Shown one piece after another: positions 34,861-42,460 of a DNA stretch of 64,000 nt. The position numbers were made by a program, and so were the translations under genes. The first letter of the stretch is position 1, and each line of letters starts with the position of its first letter. The notes beneath the pieces are model-generated. The model saw only the letters and a program-made list of their open reading frames with translations, did no database searches and had not been told where the DNA came from. Source of the DNA: Bacillus sp. NTK034 (GTDB lineage: Bacteria > Bacillota > Bacilli > Bacillales > Cytobacillaceae); contig NZ_JAFKOJ010000001.1 in NCBI RefSeq assembly GCF_017303275.1, forward strand, positions 310,001 to 374,000, given 5' to 3'.

Positions 34861-35970
34861 ATGAAAATTAAAAGCATCGTTTTAAGGCACGTCAAAATGG
34901 AGCTGCTGAATCCATTTACTACAAGTGTCGGAACAGAAGTGGATAAGGACTTTATTCTGGTAGAAGTAAAATCAAAAAGCGGAGAGTCAGGCTGGGCTGA
35001 ATCGGTTTCCATTATAGAGCCAATATACAATGAAGAAACAGTTAAAACAAATTGGCATATAATGAGTGATCACTTAATACCGATCCTTTTTGCATCAGAA
35101 ATTCGGCACCCTGATGATGTTTCAGAGGCTTTCAGGCCAATCAGGGGGAATTTCAATGCCAAAGCAGCTCTCGAGGGTGCTGTCTGGGACCTATATGCGC
35201 GGGAGAAGGGGTTATCTCTCGCAAAAGCATTAGGCGGAGTAAAGGAAAAAATTGAAGTTGGCGTAAGTGTGGGCATACAGGAGTCAGAAGTAAAGATGCT
35301 CAAGCAAATTGAAGGTTATGTAAATGAAGGCTACCGGCGAATTAAGGTAAAAATCAAGCCGGGCTGGGATGTGCAAATTCTAAAATCCATCCGTGCCCAA
35401 TTTCCTGAAATACAGCTTATGGCTGATGCCAATTGCGCCTATACACTTAATGATATTGATCACCTTCAAAGGCTGGAGGAGTTTAATCTAATGATGATTG
35501 AACAGCCTTTAGATCATGATGATATTATCGACCATGCCAAGCTTCAAAGTCATCTGAAAACGCCAATTTGCCTTGATGAAAGTATACATACCTTTGAGGA
35601 TGCCAGAAAAGCGATTGAGCTTGGAAGCTGCAGAATCATAAATCTTAAAATCGGCCGGGTTGGCGGACTGACAGAGTCCAGAAAAATTCACGACCTTTGC
35701 AAAGATCATAACATTCCAATGTGGTGTGGCGGAATGCTTGAAGCTGGAATAGGCCGTGCGCACAATATTGCCATTACTTCACTGTCCAATTTTACGCTTC
35801 CTGGCGATACAGCCCCATCCTCCCACTACTGGAAGGAAGATATCATCGATCCTGAAGTCACTATGGAAGATGGATTTATATTCGTACCTCAAAGTCCTGG
35901 AATAGGCTATGAACCTAATCGTTCAAAAATAGAGGATGTCACTCTTTATAGCCGGACTTTCTCTAAATAA
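34861..35970 (+). CDS. Enolase-superfamily N-acylamino-acid racemase / o-succinylbenzoate synthase
   Basis: A 369-residue enolase-superfamily enzyme of the muconate-cycloisomerase subgroup. The two catalytic lysines are Lys162-x-Lys164 (RIKVKIK) and Lys263 (NLKIGRVGG). The metal ligands are Asp189 (ADANC), Glu214 (MIEQPL) and Asp239 (CLDESI). Length and motifs fit the NSAR/OSBS family. No menaquinone gene is adjacent, whereas an acyltransferase is, which favours N-succinylamino-acid racemisation over menaquinone synthesis. A deacylase to finish the pathway is not in the window. Confidence 0.85.
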   Translation: MKIKSIVLRHVKMELLNPFTTSVGTEVDKDFILVEVKSKSGESGWAESVSIIEPIYNEETVKTNWHIMSDHLIPILFASEIRHPDDVSEAFRPIRGNFNAKAALEGAVWDLYAREKGLSLAKALGGVKEKIEVGVSVGIQESEVKMLKQIEGYVNEGYRRIKVKIKPGWDVQILKSIRAQFPEIQLMADANCAYTLNDIDHLQRLEEFNLMMIEQPLDHDDIIDHAKLQSHLKTPICLDESIHTFEDARKAIELGSCRIINLKIGRVGGLTESRKIHDLCKDHNIPMWCGGMLEAGIGRAHNIAITSLSNFTLPGDTAPSSHYWKEDIIDPEVTMEDGFIFVPQSPGIGYEPNRSKIEDVTLYSRTFSK

Positions 35971-36003
35971 TAAGATTTTCTTTGTTATCTAACAAAGTCG
36001 GTG

Positions 36004-36037
36004 CAGTTCACCATTGCGGTGAACTGTTTTTGTTTTT
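36004..36037 (+). terminator. Terminator after the racemase gene
   Basis: CAGTTCACC and GGTGAACTG form a perfect stem followed by TTTTTGTTTTT. Confidence 0.88.
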
Positions 36038-36113
36038 AGAGCTGTCAATAGGCATATTCTAATCCGTACAGAAACAAGATAATAGCAAGGTAAGCATAAA
36101 GGGAGGGTTAATC

Positions 36114-36254
36114 GTGAAGGAAGAAGATAAACAAGACATTGAAGGATTAAATCAGATATTTGAAATCATAAATGCAAAAGGTGATAAGGGAGAAATTAAT
36201 GAAATTTTGAAAAGGCAAAACAGTAAAATGTGTGAATCAGAAAAGGAAAAGTAA
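36114..36254 (+). CDS. Small charged protein (46 residues), unidentified
   Basis: A GTG start at 36114 behind AAAGGGAGGG opens a 46-residue, mostly charged and probably helical product (EEDKQDIEGLNQIFEIINAK at the N-terminal end, with one Cys late). A terminator follows 25 bases after the stop. The good ribosome site, helical composition and own terminator favour a real gene. No family is recognised. Confidence 0.6.
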   Translation: MKEEDKQDIEGLNQIFEIINAKGDKGEINEILKRQNSKMCESEKEK

Positions 36255-36278
36255 AGGATATGGTTTATTTTAAAATCA

Positions 36279-36312
36279 CAAAAAAAGGCAGTCAAGTGAC
36301 GTGCCTTTTTTG
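36279..36312 (+). terminator. Intrinsic terminator
   Basis: AAAAAAGGCA and TGCCTTTTTT pair around an 11-base loop. It ends the small gene at 36114 and can also act for the minus-strand gene at 36324. Confidence 0.8.
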
Positions 36313-36323
36313 TGTGAGCCAGT

Positions 36324-36449
36324 TTATTTTTGCAGATCTTTTTTTGTCACTTCGCTTCTGATATCTGCCTCTCTTGAGAACTCAGTATCCTGTTTTTTGT
36401 TATTAGGATATTTGTTTTTTCTTTCGCGGTTGTCATTTTTGTTGGTCAT
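36324..36449 (-). CDS. Small hydrophilic protein (41 residues), spore-type context
   Basis: An ATG at 36447-36449 behind CGGAGG (7 bases) encodes 41 residues rich in Lys, Asn and Asp, with SREADIRSEVTKKDLQK at the end. It sits next to the spore protein gene at 36548, on the same strand. It resembles the many tiny hydrophilic sporulation proteins of Bacillus in composition only. No family is assigned. Confidence 0.55.
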   Translation of the reverse strand: MTNKNDNRERKNKYPNNKKQDTEFSREADIRSEVTKKDLQK

Positions 36450-36502
36450 GGGTATGCCTCCGTTCGGTCAGTCTCCTGTTGTGTGAAACTATTTTTTTTA
36501 AT

Positions 36503-36527
36503 AACCGGCCCATGGATAGGGCCGGTT
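36503..36527. other. Strong GC hairpin between small spore genes
   Basis: AACCGGCCC and GGGCCGGTT form a perfect 9-bp stem in otherwise AT-rich DNA. It lies 20 bases past the stop of the SASP gene, but the adjoining run is A on that strand, so it is not a standard intrinsic terminator. It may protect a 3' end. Confidence 0.5.
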
Positions 36528-36547
36528 AAGTCCAGCAAAAACATCCT

Positions 36548-36742
36548 CTACTGATTCTGCTGGTTTTTAAGCTGCTGTTCTGCCATTGCGACAAGACGCT
36601 TTGTCATCTCCCCGCCGACAGAACCGTTTGCTCGTGCGGTCGTATCAGCACCAAGCTGAACTCCAAACTCATTGGCGATTTCCTGTTTCATTTGATCCAA
36701 TACATTTCCTGCACCGGGTACCAAAAGTTTGTTTCTTGCCAT
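36548..36742 (-). CDS. Alpha/beta-type small acid-soluble spore protein
   Basis: A 64-residue SASP that coats and protects DNA in the dormant spore. The family signatures are complete: [20 protein letters not shown], with the GPR protease cleavage region at the N-terminal Glu-Ile/Ala, and [17 protein letters not shown]. It is a single gene with CGGGAGTG upstream, presumably under forespore sigma-G, though I did not identify the promoter. It is good evidence that the host makes endospores. Confidence 0.96.
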   Translation of the reverse strand: MARNKLLVPGAGNVLDQMKQEIANEFGVQLGADTTARANGSVGGEMTKRLVAMAEQQLKNQQNQ

Positions 36743-36855
36743 GATACATCACTCCCGACGTTTATTTGAGCAAATGAATGCTCGTTTTTAACTTAACCGA
36801 TTAATATCAGACGGATGCAACTATAAAATTGCCAATCATTTTTATTTGAAAACGA

Positions 36856-36963
36856 TGTTAGGTTATCTGACGTAAAAATTAAAAATTTTCTAAAAACAGA
36901 TTGACTTCCATAAAATTTAGAGTAAAATAAGGATTAAATTAAATGATGTTAGATAATATAACA
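36856..36963 (+). promoter_or_regulatory. Ammonium transporter promoter with two TnrA/GlnR boxes
   Basis: TGTTAGATAATATAACA (36947-36963) matches the TnrA/GlnR consensus TGTNA-N7-TNACA perfectly. TGTTAGGTTATCTGACG (36856-36872) matches with one change. Between them lie -35 TTGACT (36901-36906) and -10 TAAAAT (36923-36928), spacer 16. An upstream box for activation (TnrA) and a downstream box for repression (GlnR) would give nitrogen control; which protein uses which box is inference. Confidence 0.72.
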
Positions 36964-37015
36964 TTAATTTTATATTAAATCTAACATCAAAAATAATAAC
37001 AGGGAGGAATTACAA

Positions 37016-38284
37016 TTGGATGCCACATTTTTAATGAACAGTCTGTGGGTTATGCTGGGAGCAATTTTAGTCATTTTTATGCTTGGCGGATTTATTATGC
37101 TGGAAGCCGGTTCTACCAGGATGAAAAATGCGGGGCATATTGCAGGAAAAACGATCTTTACCTTTGGTTTATCATCATTAGTGTTTTGGGCTGTGGGCTT
37201 TGGTTTCATATTTGGTGATAATGCAAATATCCTCGTTGGGCTTACAAATTTCTTTTACTCAGGTGCTGAACTTGAAGAGATGGGCTTATCTTCTTCGGTA
37301 TTCTTCGTATTTCAGCTGGCATTTGCCGGTATTGCCATCACGATTGCACTTGGCGGATTTGCTGAACGTGCAAAACTATCCGTTTACCTCATTTTTACCG
37401 TATTATTTTCCGCAATAGTTTATCCTGTCGTTGCTCATTGGATTTGGGGAGGAGGCTGGCTTGCAGAACACGGCAAGCAGGACTTTGCCGGTTCAACAGT
37501 TGTTCACTTAACAGGTGCAATGGCAGCCTTGGCTGCTACTATATTACTTAAGCCCCGAATTGGAAAATTTAATAAAGATGGTTCGGCTAACAATATCTAT
37601 GGGCATAACCAAGTATATACAGCTCTGGGTGTGCTGATCCTGTGGGTAGGCTGGTTCGGGTTTAACGCTGGGAGTACATTGACTGTGGAAGATGGGTTCT
37701 TTGGATTTGTAGCTCTTAACACAAATCTTGCTGCCGGAGCAGGTGCAGTATCAGCTCTGATCATTTCCTGGGTGGTTATGGGGAAATCCGATGTGCCGAC
37801 AATGCTTAATGGTGCGCTGGCAGGCCTGGTCGCTATTACAGCTTCCTGCGCATTTGTTGATACATGGGCAGCTGTTGTCATAGGGTTTGTAGCAGGAATC
37901 CTTGTATTCTACAGTGTGCGTTTCTTTGAAAAGAGAAAAATCGATGATCCCATCTTTGCGCTATCTGTTCACGGTGCAGCTGGGGTTTGGGGAACATTAT
38001 CCACTGGTTTCTTTGCAACACCTGAATTGGCAGCAGTCGGAAAGCCTGGATTGTTTTATGGCGGAGGTTTTGAACAGCTGGGAGTCCAGGTCATGGGTGT
38101 AGCTGTCTCTGCTCTTTATGCTTTTGCTGTATCCTTCATTATTTTGGCAGCTGCCAAAAAAGTATTGGGAGGACTTCGGGTAACAGAGGAAGAAGAAATT
38201 ATGGGATTAGATTTAAGTGAACATGGAAGCTACGGATATCCGGAAGTCTTCATGGCTGATGAAAACAAAAGTTTAAGCTCGTAA
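37016..38284 (+). CDS. amtB: Ammonium transporter (Amt/NrgA family)
   Basis: A 422-residue channel with 11 predicted membrane segments. Family motifs include GGFIMLEAGSTRMKNAGHI, the pore region AFAGIAITIALGGFAERAK, VVHLTGAMAALAA with one twin-His candidate, and SVHGAAGVWGTLSTGFF with the other. It imports ammonium when nitrogen is scarce. It starts at TTG behind AGGGAGGAA. The usual partner gene for a PII protein (glnB/nrgB) does not follow; a DUF294 protein does. Upstream TnrA/GlnR boxes support nitrogen regulation. Confidence 0.94.
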   Translation: MDATFLMNSLWVMLGAILVIFMLGGFIMLEAGSTRMKNAGHIAGKTIFTFGLSSLVFWAVGFGFIFGDNANILVGLTNFFYSGAELEEMGLSSSVFFVFQLAFAGIAITIALGGFAERAKLSVYLIFTVLFSAIVYPVVAHWIWGGGWLAEHGKQDFAGSTVVHLTGAMAALAATILLKPRIGKFNKDGSANNIYGHNQVYTALGVLILWVGWFGFNAGSTLTVEDGFFGFVALNTNLAAGAGAVSALIISWVVMGKSDVPTMLNGALAGLVAITASCAFVDTWAAVVIGFVAGILVFYSVRFFEKRKIDDPIFALSVHGAAGVWGTLSTGFFATPELAAVGKPGLFYGGGFEQLGVQVMGVAVSALYAFAVSFIILAAAKKVLGGLRVTEEEEIMGLDLSEHGSYGYPEVFMADENKSLSS

Positions 38285-38319
38285 GCAAGACGCGAACTTT
38301 CCTTAAAGGAAGTGCCCGG

Positions 38320-39303
38320 ATGGAATCATCATTTAATTCATATCAATCCCTGAAAAAGTGGAAAGAGGAACAGATAATAAAATATCGTTATGATGCCAGT
38401 GCTCTGAATGAATTTCACGACCTTATCATGAAAGCTGTTATTAACATAGCTTTGGAGCGATTGAATATAGTAAAATCACCTTCATGGAAGTTTGCCTGGT
38501 TTACAATGGGAAGCGGCGGAAGAAAGGAACAGGGCTTTCTGAGTGACCAGGACCATGGATTGGTATTTGAACCGGGAGCGGCTGAAGCAGAAGTGTATTT
38601 TTTGCAGCTGGGGGAGGAAATTTCAAAAGGTCTGCATGCAGTGGGATATCCATATTGCGAAGGGAATGTGATGTGTTCAAATCCGCTGTGGTGCAAGTCG
38701 CTTTCTAAATGGAAAGAACAGATCCAAACATGGATGCAGGAGGAGACTCTGCAGACGATAAGAAATCTCCACATTTTCTATGACAGCAGAGTGCTTGAAG
38801 GCCAGGAGGATTATATATCCGAATTAAAGTCTTTTATCCACATGAACATTCAAAAATCCCCCCATTTGCTGACCAGGATGATGGAAACCAGCATGCATAT
38901 AAAAAAATCAGTCGGTCCATTTGGCCAGATTCTGACAGAGGAAAAGGGGAGCCATCAAGGAGAACTGGATCTTAAATATGCGGCATTTATACCTTATGTA
39001 AATGCTGTTAGAATTCTTGCAGTCAAAGAAGGGTTATCGGAGACGTCCACTATTGCCCGAATGAGTAAGCTCAAAGAAATGAATGGCTATGAGGAGGAAA
39101 TGGGTAAATATAAAAGTAATTTTGCTGCATTGTTAAAATGGAGACTCCAGTCATACAGGCAAAGAGATACTTATGATGATACCCATTACATTCAGCTGAA
39201 ATCCTTATCAAAATCTGAAAGAAATGAATTGAAGAATATTTTAAAGGATGGAAAAAAGCTTCATCAGTTTGTGATTCGGGCCATTGAAAAGGGTGCAGGT
39301 TAG
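38320..39303 (+). CDS. DUF294 nucleotidyltransferase-like protein
   Basis: A 327-residue protein with the nucleotidyltransferase motif GSGGRKEQGFLSDQDHGLVF (residues about 65-85), where Gly-Ser, Arg-Lys-Glu and Asp-x-Asp are the catalytic elements, and a helical C-terminal domain. This is the DUF294/GlnD-like arrangement. No CBS or cyclic-nucleotide domain is fused. It starts 36 bases after the ammonium transporter and overlaps the exonuclease gene by one base. The position suggests a nitrogen-related nucleotidylation role, which is a guess. Confidence 0.78.
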   Translation: MESSFNSYQSLKKWKEEQIIKYRYDASALNEFHDLIMKAVINIALERLNIVKSPSWKFAWFTMGSGGRKEQGFLSDQDHGLVFEPGAAEAEVYFLQLGEEISKGLHAVGYPYCEGNVMCSNPLWCKSLSKWKEQIQTWMQEETLQTIRNLHIFYDSRVLEGQEDYISELKSFIHMNIQKSPHLLTRMMETSMHIKKSVGPFGQILTEEKGSHQGELDLKYAAFIPYVNAVRILAVKEGLSETSTIARMSKLKEMNGYEEEMGKYKSNFAALLKWRLQSYRQRDTYDDTHYIQLKSLSKSERNELKNILKDGKKLHQFVIRAIEKGAG

Positions 39304-40028
39304 TGGGATTCCATCCTTTCGTCCAATTTGTCAGAGGTATTCAGGGAAAACTTCAAACTAATATGTTCGGTGGGATGAATGGTCAAAATCCGCAGCATAT
39401 CGCATTTATAAGGCAAATGCAGAGGGAACTGGAGAATACCGATTCAATGGATATTCCATTCGGGAAATTGAATGTGGCTGTCTTTGATATTGAAACAACT
39501 GGATTTTATCCCGATAAAGGGGATCAGATTATATCGATTGGTGCGGTTAAAATTATTAAAGGGAAAATCAGTGAAGACAGTTTTTATTCATTAGTCCGAT
39601 TCGAAAAGCCTCTTTCAAACCAAATAAAGGAACTGACAGGTTTATCTGAGGGAGATTTAGAAAAAGCTCCTCCTCTCTCGGAGGTATTGATTAGCTTCCT
39701 TGAATTTGTGAAGGATATGCCGCTTGTGGCACATCATGCGAACCATGAGAAAAGCTTTATGCAGCACAGCTGCTGGAAGCTTTTCCGCACGCAATTCAAG
39801 TATAGAATATTAGATACCTCCTTCCTTTACAGGATAGCAGACCCTAATAAATCATTCTGGAGATTAGAAGACCTTTGTGAATTTTATAGCATTCCTGTTT
39901 ATAACCGCCATCATGCCCTGGGGGATGCAAAGCTTACAGCTCTCTTATGGTGCCGCTTGATCGAAGAAGTTCATAAATTAGGATGCTCCAACTTAAATGA
40001 GGTTTACGAGCGCCTAGCCAGGTTTTAG
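39303..40028 (+). CDS. DnaQ-like 3'-5' exonuclease (DEDDh family)
   Basis: A 241-residue RNase T/DnaQ-fold exonuclease: motif I VFDIETTGFYPDKGDQIISIG (Asp and Glu ligands), motif II around VAHHANHEKSF and motif III HHALGDAKLTALLW (His and Asp). It begins at GTG, overlapping the stop of the DUF294 gene, so the pair is translationally coupled. The DUF294-exonuclease pairing recurs in Bacillaceae as I recall, but its purpose is unknown. No polymerase gene is near. Confidence 0.85.
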   Translation: MGFHPFVQFVRGIQGKLQTNMFGGMNGQNPQHIAFIRQMQRELENTDSMDIPFGKLNVAVFDIETTGFYPDKGDQIISIGAVKIIKGKISEDSFYSLVRFEKPLSNQIKELTGLSEGDLEKAPPLSEVLISFLEFVKDMPLVAHHANHEKSFMQHSCWKLFRTQFKYRILDTSFLYRIADPNKSFWRLEDLCEFYSIPVYNRHHALGDAKLTALLWCRLIEEVHKLGCSNLNEVYERLARF

Positions 40029-40103
40029 CTAAAAAGAAATAGGCCAAACACAGTACAGACAGAAATTACAAAGGTCTGCGTACAAATCAAAATATAGATT
40101 AAA

Positions 40104-40132
40104 GCCCCAATCACAAGATTGGGGCAAATTTG
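40104..40132 (+). terminator. Terminator after the DnaQ-like gene
   Basis: GCCCCAATC and GATTGGGGC form a perfect 9-bp stem with a 4-base loop, followed by AAATTTGTT; the T-run is weak. Confidence 0.65.
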
Positions 40133-40172
40133 TTATTCCTAAGGCTCGCAGCACAAAGCAAAAAGTTCTCCC

Positions 40173-40505
40173 TTAGAATTCCCCGTCAAATGGAGTAAAA
40201 GGAATGTTAAGTCTATTCTCAACTGCTCTTAGCCTTTGGTTCAGCCTATTAAGCCTTCGTGTATGGCGGTCAACGGTCTGATTCAGCATCTTAACCTGGT
40301 CAGTCAAATTTACCAGCTGCCTGTTCAGTCGTGTAATCTCTCTGGATTGGTCCTGATTTTGCCTTTCTAAAGCTGTAACCCTTCTTTCGAGCTGCTGGGG
40401 CTGTCTGTCAGAATTATATTGTTCGAACTGCTGAAATTCATATTCAGGGGTGAAGTGGGCTGCTGGCTGAGGAAGATAACCTTGATAATAGCCATATGGA
40501 TACAT
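40173..40505 (-). CDS. Coiled-coil protein with Tyr/Pro/Gln-rich N-terminus
   Basis: A 110-residue protein. The first 30 residues are rich in Tyr, Pro and Gln ([14 protein letters not shown]), a composition common in spore-coat proteins. Residues about 40-100 form one long coiled coil ([15 protein letters not shown] and following heptads), and the end is FTPFDGEF. No enzyme motif is present. The ribosome site AAAGGAG lies directly upstream. A structural spore or envelope role is inferred from composition. Confidence 0.6.
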   Translation of the reverse strand: MYPYGYYQGYLPQPAAHFTPEYEFQQFEQYNSDRQPQQLERRVTALERQNQDQSREITRLNRQLVNLTDQVKMLNQTVDRHTRRLNRLNQRLRAVENRLNIPFTPFDGEF

Positions 40506-40659
40506 TGGGCACTCTCCTTTTATACAAAAATCCTATAACTCCTTATAAGTTATGCATAAATGGGCGGAGAGACACGGCAAATGCCTATTTTAATTGCCGG
40601 ATGCTAATTTGTGATCGGTATCATCTGAAGGGAAGGTCTTTAAACAGCCGCATCTGTCT

Positions 40660-40896
40660 TTACATGAGGGGGGGGACACCTTTGCTGATTTCTGAAACAA
40701 GGGAAGCGAGTGATTGCATCTGCTGGTCATCGAGGTCAAAAGCAATTTTAATCTTGTTTTCAAGATCAGCTGTTACTCTTCTCTTGCCTACCTCAACCAG
40801 AGCTATTAAAGAGAAGCTGCAGCTGACAACTCTTGCGAAATCACGCTGTGTCATGTTATAGCTTTTTCTGATTAGCTTAATAATTTCTTTGTTCAT
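40660..40896 (-). CDS. Small Cro/CI-type (XRE) DNA-binding protein
   Basis: A 78-residue protein consisting almost entirely of an XRE helix-turn-helix (residues 1-60): IIKLIRKSYNMTQRDFARVV followed by SCSFSLIALVEVGKRRVT. The last 15 residues are outside the domain. It has no neighbour of obvious related function; the coiled-coil gene is 154 bases away on the same strand. Target unknown. Confidence 0.8.
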   Translation of the reverse strand: MNKEIIKLIRKSYNMTQRDFARVVSCSFSLIALVEVGKRRVTADLENKIKIAFDLDDQQMQSLASLVSEISKGVPPLM

Positions 40897-41090
40897 TCAT
40901 ATTCATCCTTTAAAAATTCACCCTATTTTATCAGGGTAAGATTTTTTACTCTTATAGCTATTAAATTAGCATTGTGCCATAGGTTTGTCAAAGTAATTTA
41001 ATTACAATGGAAAAGCAGTTTAATAGATTGGCTCCAGGTATAATGACTGAAATTAGGGGATAAAAAGAAATTAAAAGGGGGCTTTGCCTG

Positions 41091-41654
41091 GTGAATATAC
41101 TTTGGGATTTTGATGGTACTTTGTTTAATACATACCCAGCCTATACAGCGATTGTCAGGGAAGTAATGGGAGACGAAAAGATTTCAGACGAAGAGATCTT
41201 TTGGCAGTTAAAAGTTTCATTCAGCGTTGCTTTTGAACATTTCGGATTGAATGACGAACAAATTAAAGCAATCAGGATGATGGCGAGACAGCTGCGGCCT
41301 AAAGATTTAACGCCTTTTCCTGAGGTTGAGCATGTATTAAAACAGGCTGATAAGAATGTTATCATGACTCACAAGGAAAGAGATGATGTTCTATCTATAT
41401 TAACCTTCCATAAATTAGATGGGTACTTTGCCGATATGGTAGCAGGAGACGATGGCTATCCCCGCAAGCCTCACACTGCATCTTATGAATTTCTTCATGG
41501 GAAGCATAAGGTTGATCTAGCAATAGGAGACAGGGAAATAGACATTCTGCCGGCAAGGGAACTTGGCATAAGAACCTGCCTCTTTCAGAATAATACTCCA
41601 GGTGCAGATTACTATTTGAGTCACTATAAGGATTTTAATAAGATAATTAAATAA
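41091..41654 (+). CDS. HAD-superfamily phosphatase, phosphoglycolate-phosphatase-like
   Basis: A 187-residue HAD hydrolase: motif I LWDFDGTLFN (nucleophile Asp and acid Asp), a helical cap, motif II VIMTHKERDD (Thr), motif III Lys in YPRKPH, and motif IV AIGDREIDILPA. Members dephosphorylate small metabolites, and the substrate cannot be told. GTG start behind AAAAGGGGG. It is a single gene with its own promoter region and terminator. Confidence 0.87.
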   Translation: MNILWDFDGTLFNTYPAYTAIVREVMGDEKISDEEIFWQLKVSFSVAFEHFGLNDEQIKAIRMMARQLRPKDLTPFPEVEHVLKQADKNVIMTHKERDDVLSILTFHKLDGYFADMVAGDDGYPRKPHTASYEFLHGKHKVDLAIGDREIDILPARELGIRTCLFQNNTPGADYYLSHYKDFNKIIK

Positions 41655-41702
41655 ATCCTTCATAGAAATACACTGCTTGTAAGATTATGAGGGCATAAAA
41701 AT

Positions 41703-41738
41703 AGACGCCTGACACTTTATTCGCTGCCAGGCGTCTTA
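41703..41738. terminator. Hairpin between convergent genes
   Basis: AGACGCCTG and CAGGCGTCTT pair around a 16-base middle. The T-run is short, so termination strength is uncertain. Confidence 0.55.
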
Positions 41739-41872
41739 GTTAATAAATCAAGTGTTCTTGGTGAATTTTCCTTTGTATTCATCAGAGTTATTTTATCCGG
41801 TTTAATTTCAAGAGCAATTAAATTGGAATTTGACCCATAGTATTCTGCCTTTCTTACGTCCTTGTTCCATCG
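41717..41872 (-). pseudogene. Remnant of a pyridoxamine-phosphate-oxidase-like (general stress) protein
   Basis: On the minus strand a frame is open from 41872 to a TAA at 41717-41719 and encodes WNKDVRKAEYYGSN, then LIALEIKPDKITLMN and a TPRTL-like end. This resembles the C-terminus of split-barrel flavin/PNPOx-like stress proteins. There is no start codon, the frame closes just upstream, and its 5' part overlaps the next gene, so this is a gene scar. The family call is from memory of the motif and is tentative. Confidence 0.4.
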
Positions 41873-42120
41873 TCATATTTATCGCCAAACAGCTTCTTCT
41901 TTTTTATCGTTTCAAAGTCCGCTTTGTACTTTTCCTCTGTAGAAGAACTGTTCTTTATTTTTGAGCCGTTTTTTTCTTCTTCTTTTTCTTGTTTTAAGTC
42001 TTCCACTGGAATAGGATCTACATTCTTCTCACTTTCATACTTGTCAAATAAACTTTCTTTTTCGGTTTTATATTGCTCAGGATTATCCATCTTTCCGTTC
42101 TGTATGTTTTTGTCAGCCAT
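41854..42120 (-). CDS. Small highly charged, probably disordered protein
   Basis: An 88-residue product rich in Lys, Glu and Asp, with no hydrophobic core, signal or Cys; it should be largely disordered. AAGGAGG lies upstream, and the similar small gene at 42136 precedes it by 15 bases, forming a two-gene unit. Such proteins are common in Bacillus late-sporulation operons, but no family is recognised. Confidence 0.6.
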   Translation of the reverse strand: MADKNIQNGKMDNPEQYKTEKESLFDKYESEKNVDPIPVEDLKQEKEEEKNGSKIKNSSSTEEKYKADFETIKKKKLFGDKYDDGTRT

Positions 42121-42135
42121 TTTTAGACATCCTCC

Positions 42136-42258
42136 TTAATTCCGCTTCTCTTCCTGAGGTTTTGCCGGTTCTCTTTGGGGCTCGATATCTTTGTTGTTTT
42201 TTTTCTTTTCTTCTTGTTCTATAGAATTATTTTTGTCTGATTTTTTTTTATCTGACAT
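42136..42258 (-). CDS. Small charged protein (40 residues)
   Basis: An ATG at 42256-42258 behind AAAGGAGG encodes 40 residues made almost only of Lys, Glu, Asp, Asn, Gln and Pro (start MSDKKKSDKNN, end QEEKRN). Its composition matches the downstream 88-residue protein, with which it is cotranscribed. The excellent ribosome site supports translation. Function unknown. Confidence 0.6.
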   Translation of the reverse strand: MSDKKKSDKNNSIEQEEKKKNNKDIEPQREPAKPQEEKRN

Positions 42259-42416
42259 CGTAATAAAACCTCCTTTAACTGTTAGTATTCATTACCCGCT
42301 ATATGAAGAGTAAAACCCAGCGGGACAGATATCCAGAGTGCAGTGCTAACCAAATAGAAAGACAGACAACAACTAAATTTGAAAAAAAGGATTGGTCTAA
42401 AGGATATCAGCCAATA

Positions 42417-42456
42417 AAAAAATGCACCTTCACTTTGTTGAATGAGGTGCATTTTT
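42417..42456 (-). terminator. Terminator of cstA
   Basis: AAATGCACCT and AGGTGCATTT form a 10-bp stem. On the minus strand it is followed by a T-run. It lies directly after the CstA stop. Confidence 0.82.
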
Positions 42457-42460
42457 ACAG

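Noticed and set aside
34861..35970. Assignment as menaquinone-pathway MenC
   Set aside because: No other menaquinone gene is present, whereas an acyltransferase gene lies 12 bases upstream. Family membership is kept but the menC symbol is withheld.
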